In this document: in pieces, positions 48,182 to 57,135 of the stretch
Layout: every line of letters begins with the position of its first letter
Numbering within the stretch: the first letter of the stretch is position 1
DNA from: Methanococcus voltae PS
GTDB lineage: Archaea > AGJL01 > Methanococci > Methanococcales > Methanococcaceae
DNA: 64,000 nucleotides
Assembly (NCBI RefSeq): GCF_024807035.1
Contig: NZ_JANUCQ010000001.1
Span: 433,990-497,989, forward strand
Reading direction: 5' to 3'
Made by a program: the position numbers and the translations under genes
Notes under the pieces: model-generated
Database searches by the model: none
Told to the model about the DNA's origin: nothing
What the model saw: only the letters and a program-made list of their open reading frames with translations

Positions 48182-49789
48182 ATGCGTTTAATAGAAGTAA
48201 AAAACGTTACTAAGAAATTTGGAGACCATACCGTTTTAAAAGATATTAATTTTACTCTCGATGAGGGGCAAGTTTTAGGTGTTTTAGGGAGGAGTGGTTC
48301 AGGAAAATCTGTTTTATTACACATGTTAAGGGGTATGGAAGGTTACGAACCTACATCCGGTAATGTTATCTATCACGTTGCAGTATGTGACAAGTGTGGT
48401 AGAGTTGAAGTTCCATCAAAAGTTGGGCAACCATGCCAATGTAACGAAGAGCAAGTTGGAGAATTCAAGGCAAAAGCAGTCGATTTCTGGGAAAATGACG
48501 AAATGACCTACAATTTAAAGAAGAAAATTGCAATCATGTTACAAAGAACTTTCGCACTTTATGGTGAAAGAACCGTTGCAGAAAACATTTTAGAAGCTTT
48601 AAGAAACGCAGGCGTAGAAGGAAAAGAAGCAAGTGACAAAGCACTTGGTTTAATTAAAATGGTAAAGTTAGAGCATAGAATTACCCACATTTCTAGAGAT
48701 TTAAGTGGTGGAGAAAAGCAAAGGGTAGTTTTAGCAAGACAAATTGCAAAAGACCCAGTTATATTTTTAGCAGATGAACCAACAGGTACTTTAGACCCTA
48801 AAACAGCCCAATTGGTACACACAGCATTAGCTGAAACAGTTGTTAAGCATAACATTGCAATGGTTATCACGTCACACTGGCCAGAAGTTATCGAAGAACT
48901 CTCACAGTCCACAATATGGCTCGAAAACGGCGAAGTTAAGATGTTTGACGAGAGTAAAAAGGTAGTAGATGAATTTATGAAAACCATAACATCTATGAAA
49001 AAATTTGAAGACGTGGAAATAAAAGACGAACTTATTAACTTGAAGGATGTTGAAAAAAGATATGTTTCAGTTGAAAGAGGTATCGTAAAAGCTGTAAATG
49101 GTATAGATATCTCAGTAAATGAGAAAGAGATATTCGGGCTCGTAGGTTTAAGCGGTGCAGGTAAAACAACCTTATCAAAAATAATTGCAGGTATTCTCCC
49201 GCCTTCCAAAGGTAACTATTCATTTAGACTTGGAGAAGAACTCGTAGATATGACAAAGGCAGGACCTGCTAATAGAGGAAGAGCACGAAGATACATCGGA
49301 ATTTTATTCCAGGAATACAGTTTGTACCCCCACAGAACAGTACTTTACAACTTAACCGAATCAATAGGTCTCGAAATGCCAGCTGAATTTGCAAAAATGA
49401 AAGCAGAGCATACTTTAGTATCAGTAGGTTTCACAGAAGAAGAAGCTGAAGGTATGTTGGACAAATACCCTAAAGAATTGAGCGTAGGGGAAAAACACAG
49501 AGTTGCTTTAGCTCAGGTTTTAATCAGAGAACCTCACTTAGTATTATTGGACGAACCAACAGGTACAATGGACCCTATAACAAGAAACATGGTTGCAGAA
49601 TCAATTCAAAACTCCAGAAAAGAACTTGACCAAACATACATCATAGTTTCACACGATATGGACTTTGTTTTAAACGTATGTGACAGAGCAGGTCTCGTAA
49701 GAGGCGGTAAATTGGTAAAAATGGGAAAACCTTCTGAAATTGTTGATATATTATCATCTGAAGAAAAGAGCGAAATGTTAAATGAATAA
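48182..49789 (+). CDS. atwA: methyl-coenzyme M reductase system component A2
   Basis: Tandem ABC-type ATPase that supplies ATP-dependent energy for reductive activation of methyl-CoM reductase (F430 nickel to Ni(I)). Two nucleotide-binding domains: Walker A GRSGSGKS (36-43) with signature LSGGEKQRVVLARQ and FLADEPTGTLDP, and Walker A GLSGAGKTT (about 320) with LSVGEKHRVALAQV and LLDEPTGTMDP. Residues 69-87 hold a four-Cys insert (CDKC and CQC) unlike transporter ATPases. No membrane partner is encoded nearby, as expected for a soluble component. SD AAGGTGA precedes ATG. Confidence 0.95.
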   Translation: MRLIEVKNVTKKFGDHTVLKDINFTLDEGQVLGVLGRSGSGKSVLLHMLRGMEGYEPTSGNVIYHVAVCDKCGRVEVPSKVGQPCQCNEEQVGEFKAKAVDFWENDEMTYNLKKKIAIMLQRTFALYGERTVAENILEALRNAGVEGKEASDKALGLIKMVKLEHRITHISRDLSGGEKQRVVLARQIAKDPVIFLADEPTGTLDPKTAQLVHTALAETVVKHNIAMVITSHWPEVIEELSQSTIWLENGEVKMFDESKKVVDEFMKTITSMKKFEDVEIKDELINLKDVEKRYVSVERGIVKAVNGIDISVNEKEIFGLVGLSGAGKTTLSKIIAGILPPSKGNYSFRLGEELVDMTKAGPANRGRARRYIGILFQEYSLYPHRTVLYNLTESIGLEMPAEFAKMKAEHTLVSVGFTEEEAEGMLDKYPKELSVGEKHRVALAQVLIREPHLVLLDEPTGTMDPITRNMVAESIQNSRKELDQTYIIVSHDMDFVLNVCDRAGLVRGGKLVKMGKPSEIVDILSSEEKSEMLNE

Positions 49790-49935
49790 TTGATATTATA
49801 AAATAAATATATTATTCAATTAATTATATTTTATTTTTTATTCTAATTTTAATTTAATTTTTTAAACTTATTTTATAATATTTTTTTATTTTTATAGTCT
49901 CTGTATTTCAATAATTTAACATAAAATCGTATGTA

Positions 49936-50205
49936 TTAATCTATATCATCTATTTTTTTAACTAAATTCATTACTTTAATGCCCTTATTTGTAATATTAT
50001 AGTATACTTTATCATTTCTTTTAACACCTTCTTCACATCTTGAAACTAAACCTGCTTCATTTAAACATTCAAGAGCTCGGTAGGTGGTAGAACTGTTAGA
50101 ATGAGTTATAACTACGATTTCACTAAAGTATGACTTATCTTCATTCATAAGGTACTGCAATATTTCAATAGCTTTACTTTTATTTAGTGCTTTAATGATT
50201 TTCAT
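49936..50205 (-). CDS. small winged-helix transcriptional regulator
   Basis: An 89-residue winged helix-turn-helix protein of the ArsR/MarR type. Helix-turn-helix FSEIVVITHSNSSTTYRALE is followed by LNEAGLVSRCEE and the wing DKVYYNITNKGIKVMN. It has a single Cys (Cys57) and no effector domain. It converges with atwA. Its promoter lies at about 50283-50300 with an 18-bp perfect palindrome directly upstream, so autoregulation is plausible. ATG 50205 with GGGATAAATT upstream. Confidence 0.8.
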   Translation of the reverse strand: MKIIKALNKSKAIEILQYLMNEDKSYFSEIVVITHSNSSTTYRALECLNEAGLVSRCEEGVKRNDKVYYNITNKGIKVMNLVKKIDDID

Positions 50206-50282
50206 AATTTATCCCATTAATTCTATTATCTAATTTTTAATTATGTATTGATTAATTTTTTAGTATCAGGAGTTGGTTTAAT

Positions 50283-50330
50283 GCGTTATATAATATACTA
50301 TTAAGAAACTTTTTAAAAAGTTTTCTTTAA
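50283..50330 (-). promoter_or_regulatory. promoter and palindromic operator of the small regulator
   Basis: On the minus strand TATA-like TAGTATATTATATAACGC (50283-50300) is the candidate box A. Immediately upstream, 50306-50323 is a perfect 18-bp palindrome (AAACTTTTTAAAAAGTTT) extended with one-base slips to 50301-50330. Palindromes abutting the TATA/BRE region are typical sites for dimeric archaeal regulators. Confidence 0.5.
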
Positions 50331-50819
50331 GACAACCATATTGGTAAATGCAATAAGTATTATACATTATGATTGCTACTATTATATAATCTATTTAGTA
50401 ATATTTATATGGTCTTTATATTTAAATAAGTTACATATAAATTATTAATTTTTTTAAATATATACGTTTATTTAAATTTGAAAGATATTCCAAAAATGGA
50501 AAGTAATATATATTAGATGTACCAAATCAAAAATGGGATATTATTCCCATTATTGCCCTATTATTTGTCAAGATGTTATGACGAATAAATTATGTTATGG
50601 ATAAAATTTAGTCTTATAGCTGAAATATTAATTCATTCTATTCGGATTTATGGAATGAATATATCTTAAATAAATCGAAGAACGTAAATAATCTTATATT
50701 TAGTATTTGGGGTAAATACACTTTACATATATGCCCATATAACGTAATATATACTAGTTTAATCACTATTATCAAGTTGATAAGGAATTTACATTATGTC
50801 ATTAAGTTTCTTTATTAAA

Positions 50820-50829
50820 CTTTTATATA
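50820..50829 (+). promoter_or_regulatory. orphan TATA box inside the 1.2-kb gap
   Basis: CTTTTATATA, overlapped upstream by the inverted repeat AAGTTT-N7-AAACTT (50804-50822). The nearest plus-strand gene is about 550 bp away, so this promoter must serve something else, probably the RNA below. Confidence 0.45.
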
Positions 50830-50839
50830 CTTACAATGT

Positions 50840-50936
50840 TAGTGTAATCTATTATCCAAACCCAACACTACGTGCGAATGATGGTATACTATTATTCAAG
50901 GTATATCCATTTTCCACTTATTATTTTATTTTTTTA
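50840..50936 (+). ncRNA. candidate small noncoding RNA
   Basis: Follows a TATA box at the proper distance and ends in a T7 tract (50929-50935). Two potential stems: TAGTGT (50840-50845) with ACACTA (50865-50870), and GGTATAC (50883-50889) with GTATATCC (50901-50908, one bulge). The CCAAACCCAACACTACGTGCG part is less AT-rich than the surroundings. No ribosome site or open frame. Prediction from sequence layout only. Confidence 0.35.
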
Positions 50937-51381
50937 AACCTAATAAACTGTTTTAGCTTAATATATATTCAATAAATTATTTTATTTAGATATATGACAT
51001 TGTAAAGTGATTAGATATTTGTCGAATAATAATAAAATAGCTTAAAATTTATCTTATATACTTGTTAAATATCGTATAAGAATATAAAATTTATATTGGC
51101 AATTAATTAATATATATTTTAGGATAAAATAAAGGTAAATTTTGCACAATAAGGAGAATATTTAATATAATAAGAATGGGTCGTAGGTGTAATAACCAAA
51201 AACTATATATAAAATCATGGGATATTAGTATTTTGTTTAATAAATTGGGACTTGACTATATAAATGGTATTTTTGGTGATGAATGTGCTTTTTTATAGTT
51301 TTTGAGGTTCCAAGTTAGTTAAATAAACCCCTATATTAAAATAGCTATAGAATATTTGAATTAAATAAACGTGGTGACAAT

Positions 51382-51792
51382 ATTACTCAAAAAATAATTG
51401 AAAATGTGGATAGAATTTTAGTTCAAAACATTTCAAACTTGATGGCAAGTGAAGTTAGAGCTAAGATATATATATTCCTTAGAAAGTTTGAAAAAAGTAC
51501 TGTAGAGGAAATTGCTAATGGTACAGGTATATACCCATCAACTGTAAGGGAGTCCATTCTCGAAATGTACAATTTAGGGTATGTGAACAGAGAAAAAATG
51601 AAAAAAGAAGGTTTGGGTAAAAAACCATACATTTATTCAGCAGTTGAACCTTCAGCAATTATTCAAAAGATTTCTGAAAAAGTTCAAGAAAGATTAAATG
51701 ATTTAATCGATATTGATGATAGAATCGAGGGAAAGCCAGCTACAATTAACGGTCCTATTAATATTGAAATTAATATTGCTAGCGATAAGTAA
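51382..51792 (+). CDS. ArsR/TrmB-type winged-helix regulator with possible ATT start
   Basis: Dimeric-type transcription factor of about 136 residues. The DNA-binding part is EVRAKIYIFLRKF, STVEEIANGTGIYPSTVRES, and ILEMYNLGYVNREKM with wing; the C-terminal 45 residues form a helix (KISEKVQERLNDLIDIDD) plus an Ile/Asn tail. A strong ribosome site, GGTGA at 51373-51377, lies 4 nt before an in-frame ATT at 51382; the first conventional codon is GTG 51406, which has no ribosome site. I therefore annotate from 51382 with low certainty of the start. It is upstream of a long gap and could regulate itself or neighbours. Confidence 0.8.
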   Translation: MTQKIIENVDRILVQNISNLMASEVRAKIYIFLRKFEKSTVEEIANGTGIYPSTVRESILEMYNLGYVNREKMKKEGLGKKPYIYSAVEPSAIIQKISEKVQERLNDLIDIDDRIEGKPATINGPINIEINIASDK

Positions 51793-52125
51793 TTACCGTT
51801 TATTTAGATAGTTAGCTATCTAATTTGGAATAGAAATTAGTTATCCAATTAATTAACCTTAATTATAGCATTCTTATGATTTACGTGTGGCCTATGATGG
51901 CATTAAACTCAAAATACCAATTAAAAATACTAAGAAATTATAAAATAATCTAAACTAAATAAATTAAATAATCTAAATAAACTAAAATAAAAAGTTCTCT
52001 CATTACTCATATAATTATAAAATATATATTTTATAAAATTTGAGTATTTTCTTTTTTATATTTAAAATAAAATTTAAAAATTTAAAATGCAAGTTAAGTG
52101 CAATAATTGCCTTAAAAATGATATT
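51793..52125. other. intergenic region winged-helix gene / SRP19
   Basis: A 330-bp gap between converging genes. T-rich and A-rich runs at 52020-52090 could terminate either gene. AGTTAGCTATCTAATT at about 51810-51825 has weak dyad symmetry. No open frame. Confidence 0.4.
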
Positions 52126-52419
52126 TTATGCCGAAAGTTGTTTACCTATTTTAAGTAATATTTCATATTTGCCAATACTTTCGGAATCTTCTTCTTTTTT
52201 AATTTTAATTTTTAAATGACCTACATTTTCCCAGGGTTCTTTAGGGTATGCCTTTGAATTTACCTGTTCGTATGAATAACCCAATTTTTTAGCTGCAGAC
52301 ACCAAATCTTTTAATTTAACATTTCTAGTGCAAAACTCTTTATTTAATTTTCTACCTTTTGAACGGCTATTTTGAATATCAAAGTAAGCAGGCCATATTA
52401 CAAATTCCTTCTGGGTCAT
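52126..52419 (-). CDS. srp19: signal recognition particle subunit SRP19
   Basis: Binds helices 6 and 8 of 7S RNA so that SRP54 can join, for membrane protein targeting. A 97-residue protein with the signature FVIWPAYFDIQNSRSKGRKL and the late KLGYSYEQVNSKAYPKEPWE helix-loop. Of two consecutive ATGs the second (52419) is 4 nt from GGTGA and is preferred. The 7S RNA and SRP54 genes are not in the window. Monocistronic. Confidence 0.92.
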   Translation of the reverse strand: MTQKEFVIWPAYFDIQNSRSKGRKLNKEFCTRNVKLKDLVSAAKKLGYSYEQVNSKAYPKEPWENVGHLKIKIKKEEDSESIGKYEILLKIGKQLSA

Positions 52420-52600
52420 CATTTCACCAAGTTATAGTATATAGTTTTAGTTTTTTAGCATTTGTATATTTAATTTTTAATTTATCTTTATCTTTATTTT
52501 TATCGTTATATTTGTCTTTAATTTTCATATTATATTATATTATATTATAAATTTTTATCTTATTTTGATATGAATATTATATTTTCATATTTTCAATTAG

Positions 52601-53554
52601 TCATCTTATCCATTTTTCCTTAATGAAAATATACATAACCACAATAATTAGAATTAATGAAATGAACAATATAATCCAGAAACCATTGGGGTCTTCAGAA
52701 AATGGCAGATATTTAAAGTTCATACCATAAATTCCCGTAATCCAGACTGGAACGGCAAAAAGTGCAGTAACCATTGTCAAAATTTTCATAATCTGGTTCA
52801 TTTTTATATTTTCAATTGATAAGGTCATATCCATCATTGAAGATAATAATTCCCTATATGTCGTTTCCATATCTATCAACTGAATAATATCATAATAAAG
52901 GTCTTCAAATTCCCATCTATCTTCCTGGGTAGTAATTGGAAGGTATTTACGTTTTAAAAGTGAAATAACATCTTTATTGGATATAAGAGCCTTATGGAAG
53001 TATACGAGCATTTTTCTAAGCTGTAATATGTCATCCGTAAGGTTTTTGTTGTGGTCTTGAAGAATTCTATCTTCTAAAATATCCAAATCATCTTCTACTT
53101 TAACCAATACTTTCGAATAACTACTTATAATTTGATTTAAAAGGGTATATATAAAAAACCCGTTTCCTTTATCCAATACGTTACGTGGCTTTTTATAACT
53201 TATTGCTCTATGTAATTTACCTATTGCTTTAATTTTATCTTTATGTATCGTCAAAACAATGTTATTTTTTACAAAAATACCAAATGAAGTTGTTGTAATA
53301 TCTTCCTCGAATAACGGAGCTTTGAAAACTATTAAGTAGTAATTTTCTTCCTCTTCTACCCTTGGAACTTCTTGTTCGTCGAGACCTAACGCTAATTCAT
53401 CAGTTTCGATATCCAGTTTTTTAGATATGGCCAACAATTCTTCGTCAGAGGGGTCATAGCAATCCATCCAAATTAATTTATAGTCTTCGTCCAGGATTTG
53501 ATTAAATTCCATTTTTCGAACATCTTTTTCAACGTAACCAAGAATTTCAAGCAT
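52601..53554 (-). CDS. corA: magnesium/cobalt transporter CorA
   Basis: Pentameric divalent-cation channel of the inner membrane. The 317-residue protein has a long cytoplasmic N-terminal domain and two C-terminal membrane helices, the first ending in the selectivity motif YGMN followed by the FKYLPFSEDPNGFW loop. A basic end (KEKWIR) follows the last helix. SD GTGATAAT precedes ATG. It is monocistronic. Specificity for Mg2+ rather than Co2+ or Ni2+ is not decided by sequence. Confidence 0.93.
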   Translation of the reverse strand: MLEILGYVEKDVRKMEFNQILDEDYKLIWMDCYDPSDEELLAISKKLDIETDELALGLDEQEVPRVEEEENYYLIVFKAPLFEEDITTTSFGIFVKNNIVLTIHKDKIKAIGKLHRAISYKKPRNVLDKGNGFFIYTLLNQIISSYSKVLVKVEDDLDILEDRILQDHNKNLTDDILQLRKMLVYFHKALISNKDVISLLKRKYLPITTQEDRWEFEDLYYDIIQLIDMETTYRELLSSMMDMTLSIENIKMNQIMKILTMVTALFAVPVWITGIYGMNFKYLPFSEDPNGFWIILFISLILIIVVMYIFIKEKWIR

Positions 53555-53786
53555 ATTATCACAATAGGTTCCTTTTAATTCTATTATGTATTGTTATCGA
53601 TTGTTATAATAATTATTTTTCATTAATTGTTTTACAATTGTTTCACAGTATATTTTCTATAATATATTATTTATTTTTCCATAATATTATAAATTGTTAT
53701 TTATTAAGTTGTTAAATCATATTTAAATTAAAAATAAATAAAATAATAGTTAATTAAATTAGAATATGTAATTATAATATTTTAAA

Positions 53787-55043
53787 TTAAATTTTATATC
53801 TTAATATCGCAGCAATTCCCCTGAAAGCTTTTGATATCTGATTTCCTTCTTCGGTATCGGTTGAAACAACAACAATATTTGAGCCGTTTACATTACATAA
53901 TTCTGCTAAATATTCAATTATATCCATTTCTTCCGCGATGGTTAATGAACCTTCACAGTTTGGACAAGATTTTGACTTAAGTTCTTCTTCAAACTTGTAT
54001 AGTTCGTTATTTTTCACATTTATATTTGTAATGGCTTCACAGTTGTTACATTTAATGGTTACTCTAGTCGTGTTTAAGTCTTCAGTTACGATAAGAGTGT
54101 CGATTGCGCCCATATCAAGATATTTCATAACTTGTTTTTCACCGTAAGCTGCAAGGCCTCCCTCATCTTTGATTAATTCCTTAAAGAATTTTTGAATAAT
54201 TACCTTTTCTTTCATTAAATCCATATCTCTAAGTAATTCGGAAGCTTTATCCAATAATTCCCTAATTCCAAATTCCTCGGTGTAACATAAGTCGAAAGTA
54301 TCGATAACTTTTTTACCCAATTCGTGGTGTAAAAATCCTTTTTCAACGAATTCGTTTTTAGTGTTTCCAGGACCGCCAATTAACAATCCTTTCAATTTTT
54401 TCTCTTCTAATATTGGCATAAATGATTCGTTGGAGTACTCCCCAATTCTTACCATGAATTGATGGGCTGCATCGTCGATTAATCTTTCCAATCTTCTTGC
54501 AGATTGACCTCCCGCTTTAAATTTACCCGGTACACCACTTGTTAATTTTTTTAACACAGTAATAGTTTTTCCTTTAACTGTACCGATTGTAGCTTCGTTT
54601 CTATCTACAAGAATAACGCCGTAAACTTCTTTATCTTGGATAAAGTCTTCAAGTGGGTCTGTGAAAAATTGAGAATCACACCTATATATAAATGTTTTAA
54701 CCGCTTCAGGTGGCTCTAAAACGTAAACTTCCATTTTTTCAGTACCTGGACCGCCTCTAGGAATCATTCCTGCAAATATAATTGCACCATTTTCCAATGG
54801 TTCTTTTAAGAGTTTTAACCTTTGTAAGATTACTTCAATGGCTGACTGAACGTTTTTCATCGTAGCTTTACTCTTAATATTTGAGGATTGTGACAATTCC
54901 TGTCTTAAGTATTGGGATATATCGGACACTCTTCTGCCCGCAGGTACGTAAACGCTAATTAATTCAGTACCTTTTCCTTTTTTTCCTTTTAATTCTTTGA
55001 GGGATTTTTTAAATAAATATGCTTCTGTTGAGGTTTGGCTCAT
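53787..55043 (-). CDS. prf1: archaeal peptide chain release factor aRF1
   Basis: Reads all three stop codons and releases the peptide. The NIKS motif is at residues 55-58 and the catalytic GGQ at 178-180 (KFKAGGQSARRLER). The C-terminal domain binds aRF3/ABCE1-type partners and holds a zinc ribbon (CNNCEA and CPNCEG). Length 418 is standard for aRF1. SD AAGGTG lies 7 nt before ATG. Confidence 0.96.
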   Translation of the reverse strand: MSQTSTEAYLFKKSLKELKGKKGKGTELISVYVPAGRRVSDISQYLRQELSQSSNIKSKATMKNVQSAIEVILQRLKLLKEPLENGAIIFAGMIPRGGPGTEKMEVYVLEPPEAVKTFIYRCDSQFFTDPLEDFIQDKEVYGVILVDRNEATIGTVKGKTITVLKKLTSGVPGKFKAGGQSARRLERLIDDAAHQFMVRIGEYSNESFMPILEEKKLKGLLIGGPGNTKNEFVEKGFLHHELGKKVIDTFDLCYTEEFGIRELLDKASELLRDMDLMKEKVIIQKFFKELIKDEGGLAAYGEKQVMKYLDMGAIDTLIVTEDLNTTRVTIKCNNCEAITNINVKNNELYKFEEELKSKSCPNCEGSLTIAEEMDIIEYLAELCNVNGSNIVVVSTDTEEGNQISKAFRGIAAILRYKI

Positions 55044-55814
55044 AACTTATACACCTTAAATTGTTATATTTGCTTTACATATGCAATTAAAATAAATTAA
55101 TTTAAACTAAAATAATTACCTTAACTTAATTTAAATTAATTTAAGTTATATTAAATTATATTAAATTAGATTGTTTTAAAAATTAAATTATATTACAGAA
55201 TATTTATTTACTATATTTTCAGATTATATGAAAAATCTATAAAATAAAAATATAAAAAACAAATAAGGCAAGTGTTTCATATTTTAAGTAATACAGTTTT
55301 TAAAGTTTTAAAATATAAGTCAAAGTCTAATTTTAAATTCATAATTTCACGTTTTTAATAGATACATACATAAATATGGGTTAAATCAACGATTTTATCG
55401 GTGAGTGTCATTAATTTTAAAATAAATGCTATTTGAATTATAATTTAGAGTTTTAATAGTCGTTTTTAATTTCCATATGCGCTATTTTCATCGTCATATA
55501 CTATGGTTTAATAATATATAAACCTAAGGCGTTATTCTATACCTTAAAATTCACTGTTAAATAGATATAAAATAATATTATAAATTTAAAAATAAATATG
55601 GTAAATACAATACAATATACCAATTATAACAATTATATCAAAATATAACCTAATAGAATAGAATAAGATAGAATAAACTATAAATTAAATAACTACTTAT
55701 CAAAATTAAAAATGAATAATAAATAATAAATAAAAAGAAAGCAAGATTAACAATAAAATATGGATTATTAAGTCTAATAATCTATAGTACGTTTAAATAA
55801 AATTATAGAGATTT
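55044..55814. other. 771-bp gap between prf1 and the coiled-coil gene
   Basis: Long AT-rich gap. GGTTTA-N8-TAAACC (55503-55522) and TAAGG-N12-CCTTA (55524-55545) form adjacent inverted repeats around an AATATATAA TATA-like core, usable on either strand. GGTGAGTGTCATTA near 55400 looks like a ribosome site but opens only a six-codon frame. No larger open frame or tRNA-like sequence. Confidence 0.45.
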
Positions 55815-56420
55815 TTACTCTACACTATCTTGCGAAATTTCCTGAAGTTTTAGATTCTTCAGCTGTTCATGAAGTTCTGAAGCTTTTGATTTTAATTGAT
55901 TTATCTCGTTGTACGCCAATAATAACTCTTGGTGCTTTTCCGCACTAGTTCGCGCATTTTCTAAAACTTTTTTATGCTCATCTGAAGATTCATTTACCAA
56001 TACTGAAATATTATCTGACATTTCTTTAATGGTTTCATTTAATTCCTCTAATTCAGAAGCTCTTTTGTATAATTCCTGATATGATTGAATCTGAGCTGCC
56101 AAAGCTTGTTCTCTGTCCATATCCGTAGCACTAGTTTCAAGTTGCATTTCCAATTGTTCAATTTTTTCAGCAATTTGATTTTTGGTTAATTTCATCATCT
56201 TAAATTCTTCAAGAAGTCCTGCCCTTTTCTGTTTTAAGTCCCTAATTTGTTCAATTCTATTTTTTACGTCCGTATTTATGGCTTCTCGAGTCTCTTTAAA
56301 TTCCTTAACCTTTTCGTTTGCGTCGTCTCTTATTTTCTTTAGTTCTTTAGCTTCTTCGTATAATTCTTTTATTTTAGTATTTATCTTATCAAGTTGAGTT
56401 TTTATAGGTTCATATTCCAT
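55815..56420 (-). CDS. archaeal coiled-coil protein
   Basis: A 201-residue protein that is helical and highly charged throughout, with clear heptads (IKELYEEAKELKKIRDDANE; RIEQIRDLKQKRAGLLEEFK; QIAEKIEQLEMQLE; INQLKSKASELHEQLKNLKL). It resembles the uncharacterised archaeal coiled-coil proteins grouped with SMC-like annotations (COG1340 type), but lacks any ATPase motif and so is not an SMC. The ribosome site GGTG lies 5 nt before ATG. No partner is suggested by the neighbours. Confidence 0.75.
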   Translation of the reverse strand: MEYEPIKTQLDKINTKIKELYEEAKELKKIRDDANEKVKEFKETREAINTDVKNRIEQIRDLKQKRAGLLEEFKMMKLTKNQIAEKIEQLEMQLETSATDMDREQALAAQIQSYQELYKRASELEELNETIKEMSDNISVLVNESSDEHKKVLENARTSAEKHQELLLAYNEINQLKSKASELHEQLKNLKLQEISQDSVE

Positions 56421-57135
56421 TTTTTACACCAATCCCTCGTTTGGGTAGGGCATGTAACCCTCATATATATAAATTTGTAAATTTGGGTATTTATTATTTA
56501 TTATTTAATTCCCACATACCTCAAATTTCTAAATTTTATTGACTATTTATTTATGTATTTGTTAATTCATCCATATTTTTTGGAGTTTTTAAATGCGCCA
56601 ATAATTAATTTATGTATTACTTATGAATTAATCTACAATATAATTCTACAATATAATATTTGATATATGCCCTTTATAAACCATTCGAAATTTAAATTAT
56701 ATTGTATTCATTATTTGAAATTCAAAGTAATGTGGCTATCTAGCATAACTATATATATTAAGTGATAAAACATCTATTAGGTTATAAAACCGAATTGAAT
56801 ACTTTCTTTAAAAATTCGATTTAAACGATTTTAAAGTAAATAAACAAGAAAAACGTTAAATATTAAACTAAATATTAATAACTAAAAAAGAATGGTTTTA
56901 ATTGTATATTATTATTAATTAGATATTATTAATTAGATATTATTAATTGATTAATTACAATTTAAATAACGATTAAATCGTAATTACCATTCGTAAACAA
57001 AAAAGTCCAATTACTACATAAACAAAGGATATGGCATATATCATATGTTATAAACAAGTTTTTAGTATTTGGAAAACATGTGAAAAGGCTTTATTTTTCG
57101 AAAGTCAAGAACCCACTATTTTGGAGGAAAAAAAC
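56421..57135. other. 715-bp gap upstream of rps2
   Basis: Left end is the promoter of the coiled-coil gene on the minus strand. ACTATATATATTAAGTG near 56748-56764 is a possible plus-strand promoter for rps2. A TATTAATTAGA repeat lies at about 56910-56950. The frame before ATG 57136 stays open back to 57031 by chance, but has no ribosome site and the S2 N-terminus starts at 57136. Confidence 0.45.
56463..56472 (-). promoter_or_regulatory. TATA box candidate for the coiled-coil gene
   Basis: On the minus strand TTTATATATATGAGG lies about 45-55 bp before the start codon, inside AAATTTATATATATG. Initiation near 56440 gives a leader of about 20 nt. Confidence 0.45.

Larger units (their letters stand above)
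50206..51381. other. 1.18-kb gap between two winged-helix genes
   Basis: The longest gene-free stretch of the window. I find the regulator promoter and palindrome (50283-50330), a seven-base-pair hairpin (50532-50551), a candidate small-RNA unit (50803-50936) and TATA-like runs at 51201-51210 and 51255-51263 before the second regulator. A 40-codon frame at 51176-51298 has its best ribosome site 18 nt away and is not called. Confidence 0.55.

Noticed and set aside
48559-49209. 216-codon minus-strand frame
   Set aside because: Antisense to atwA, whose two ATPase domains are unmistakable; shadow frame.
50532-50551. Hairpin AATGGGA-TATTAT-TCCCATT as a terminator or RNA
   Set aside because: The stem is perfect but no T tract or promoter accompanies it in either direction, so I cannot give it a role.
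51176-51298. 40-codon frame MGRRCNNQKLYIK upstream of the winged-helix gene
   Set aside because: Nearest ribosome-like GGAGA is 18 nt away, TATA-like elements lie inside the frame, and no family is recognised. Chance or leader sequence is more likely, though the length is notable for such AT-rich DNA.
51283-51318. 11-codon leader peptide MCFFIVFEVPS after GGTGATGA
   Set aside because: Ribosome site is good, but a candidate TATA at 51255-51263 would start transcription at or after this point, so it may not be transcribed. Too little to call a gene.
57031-57135. 35-codon N-terminal extension of ribosomal protein S2
   Set aside because: The strong GGAGG site immediately precedes ATG 57136 and the family N-terminus begins there; the upstream open stretch has no ribosome site.
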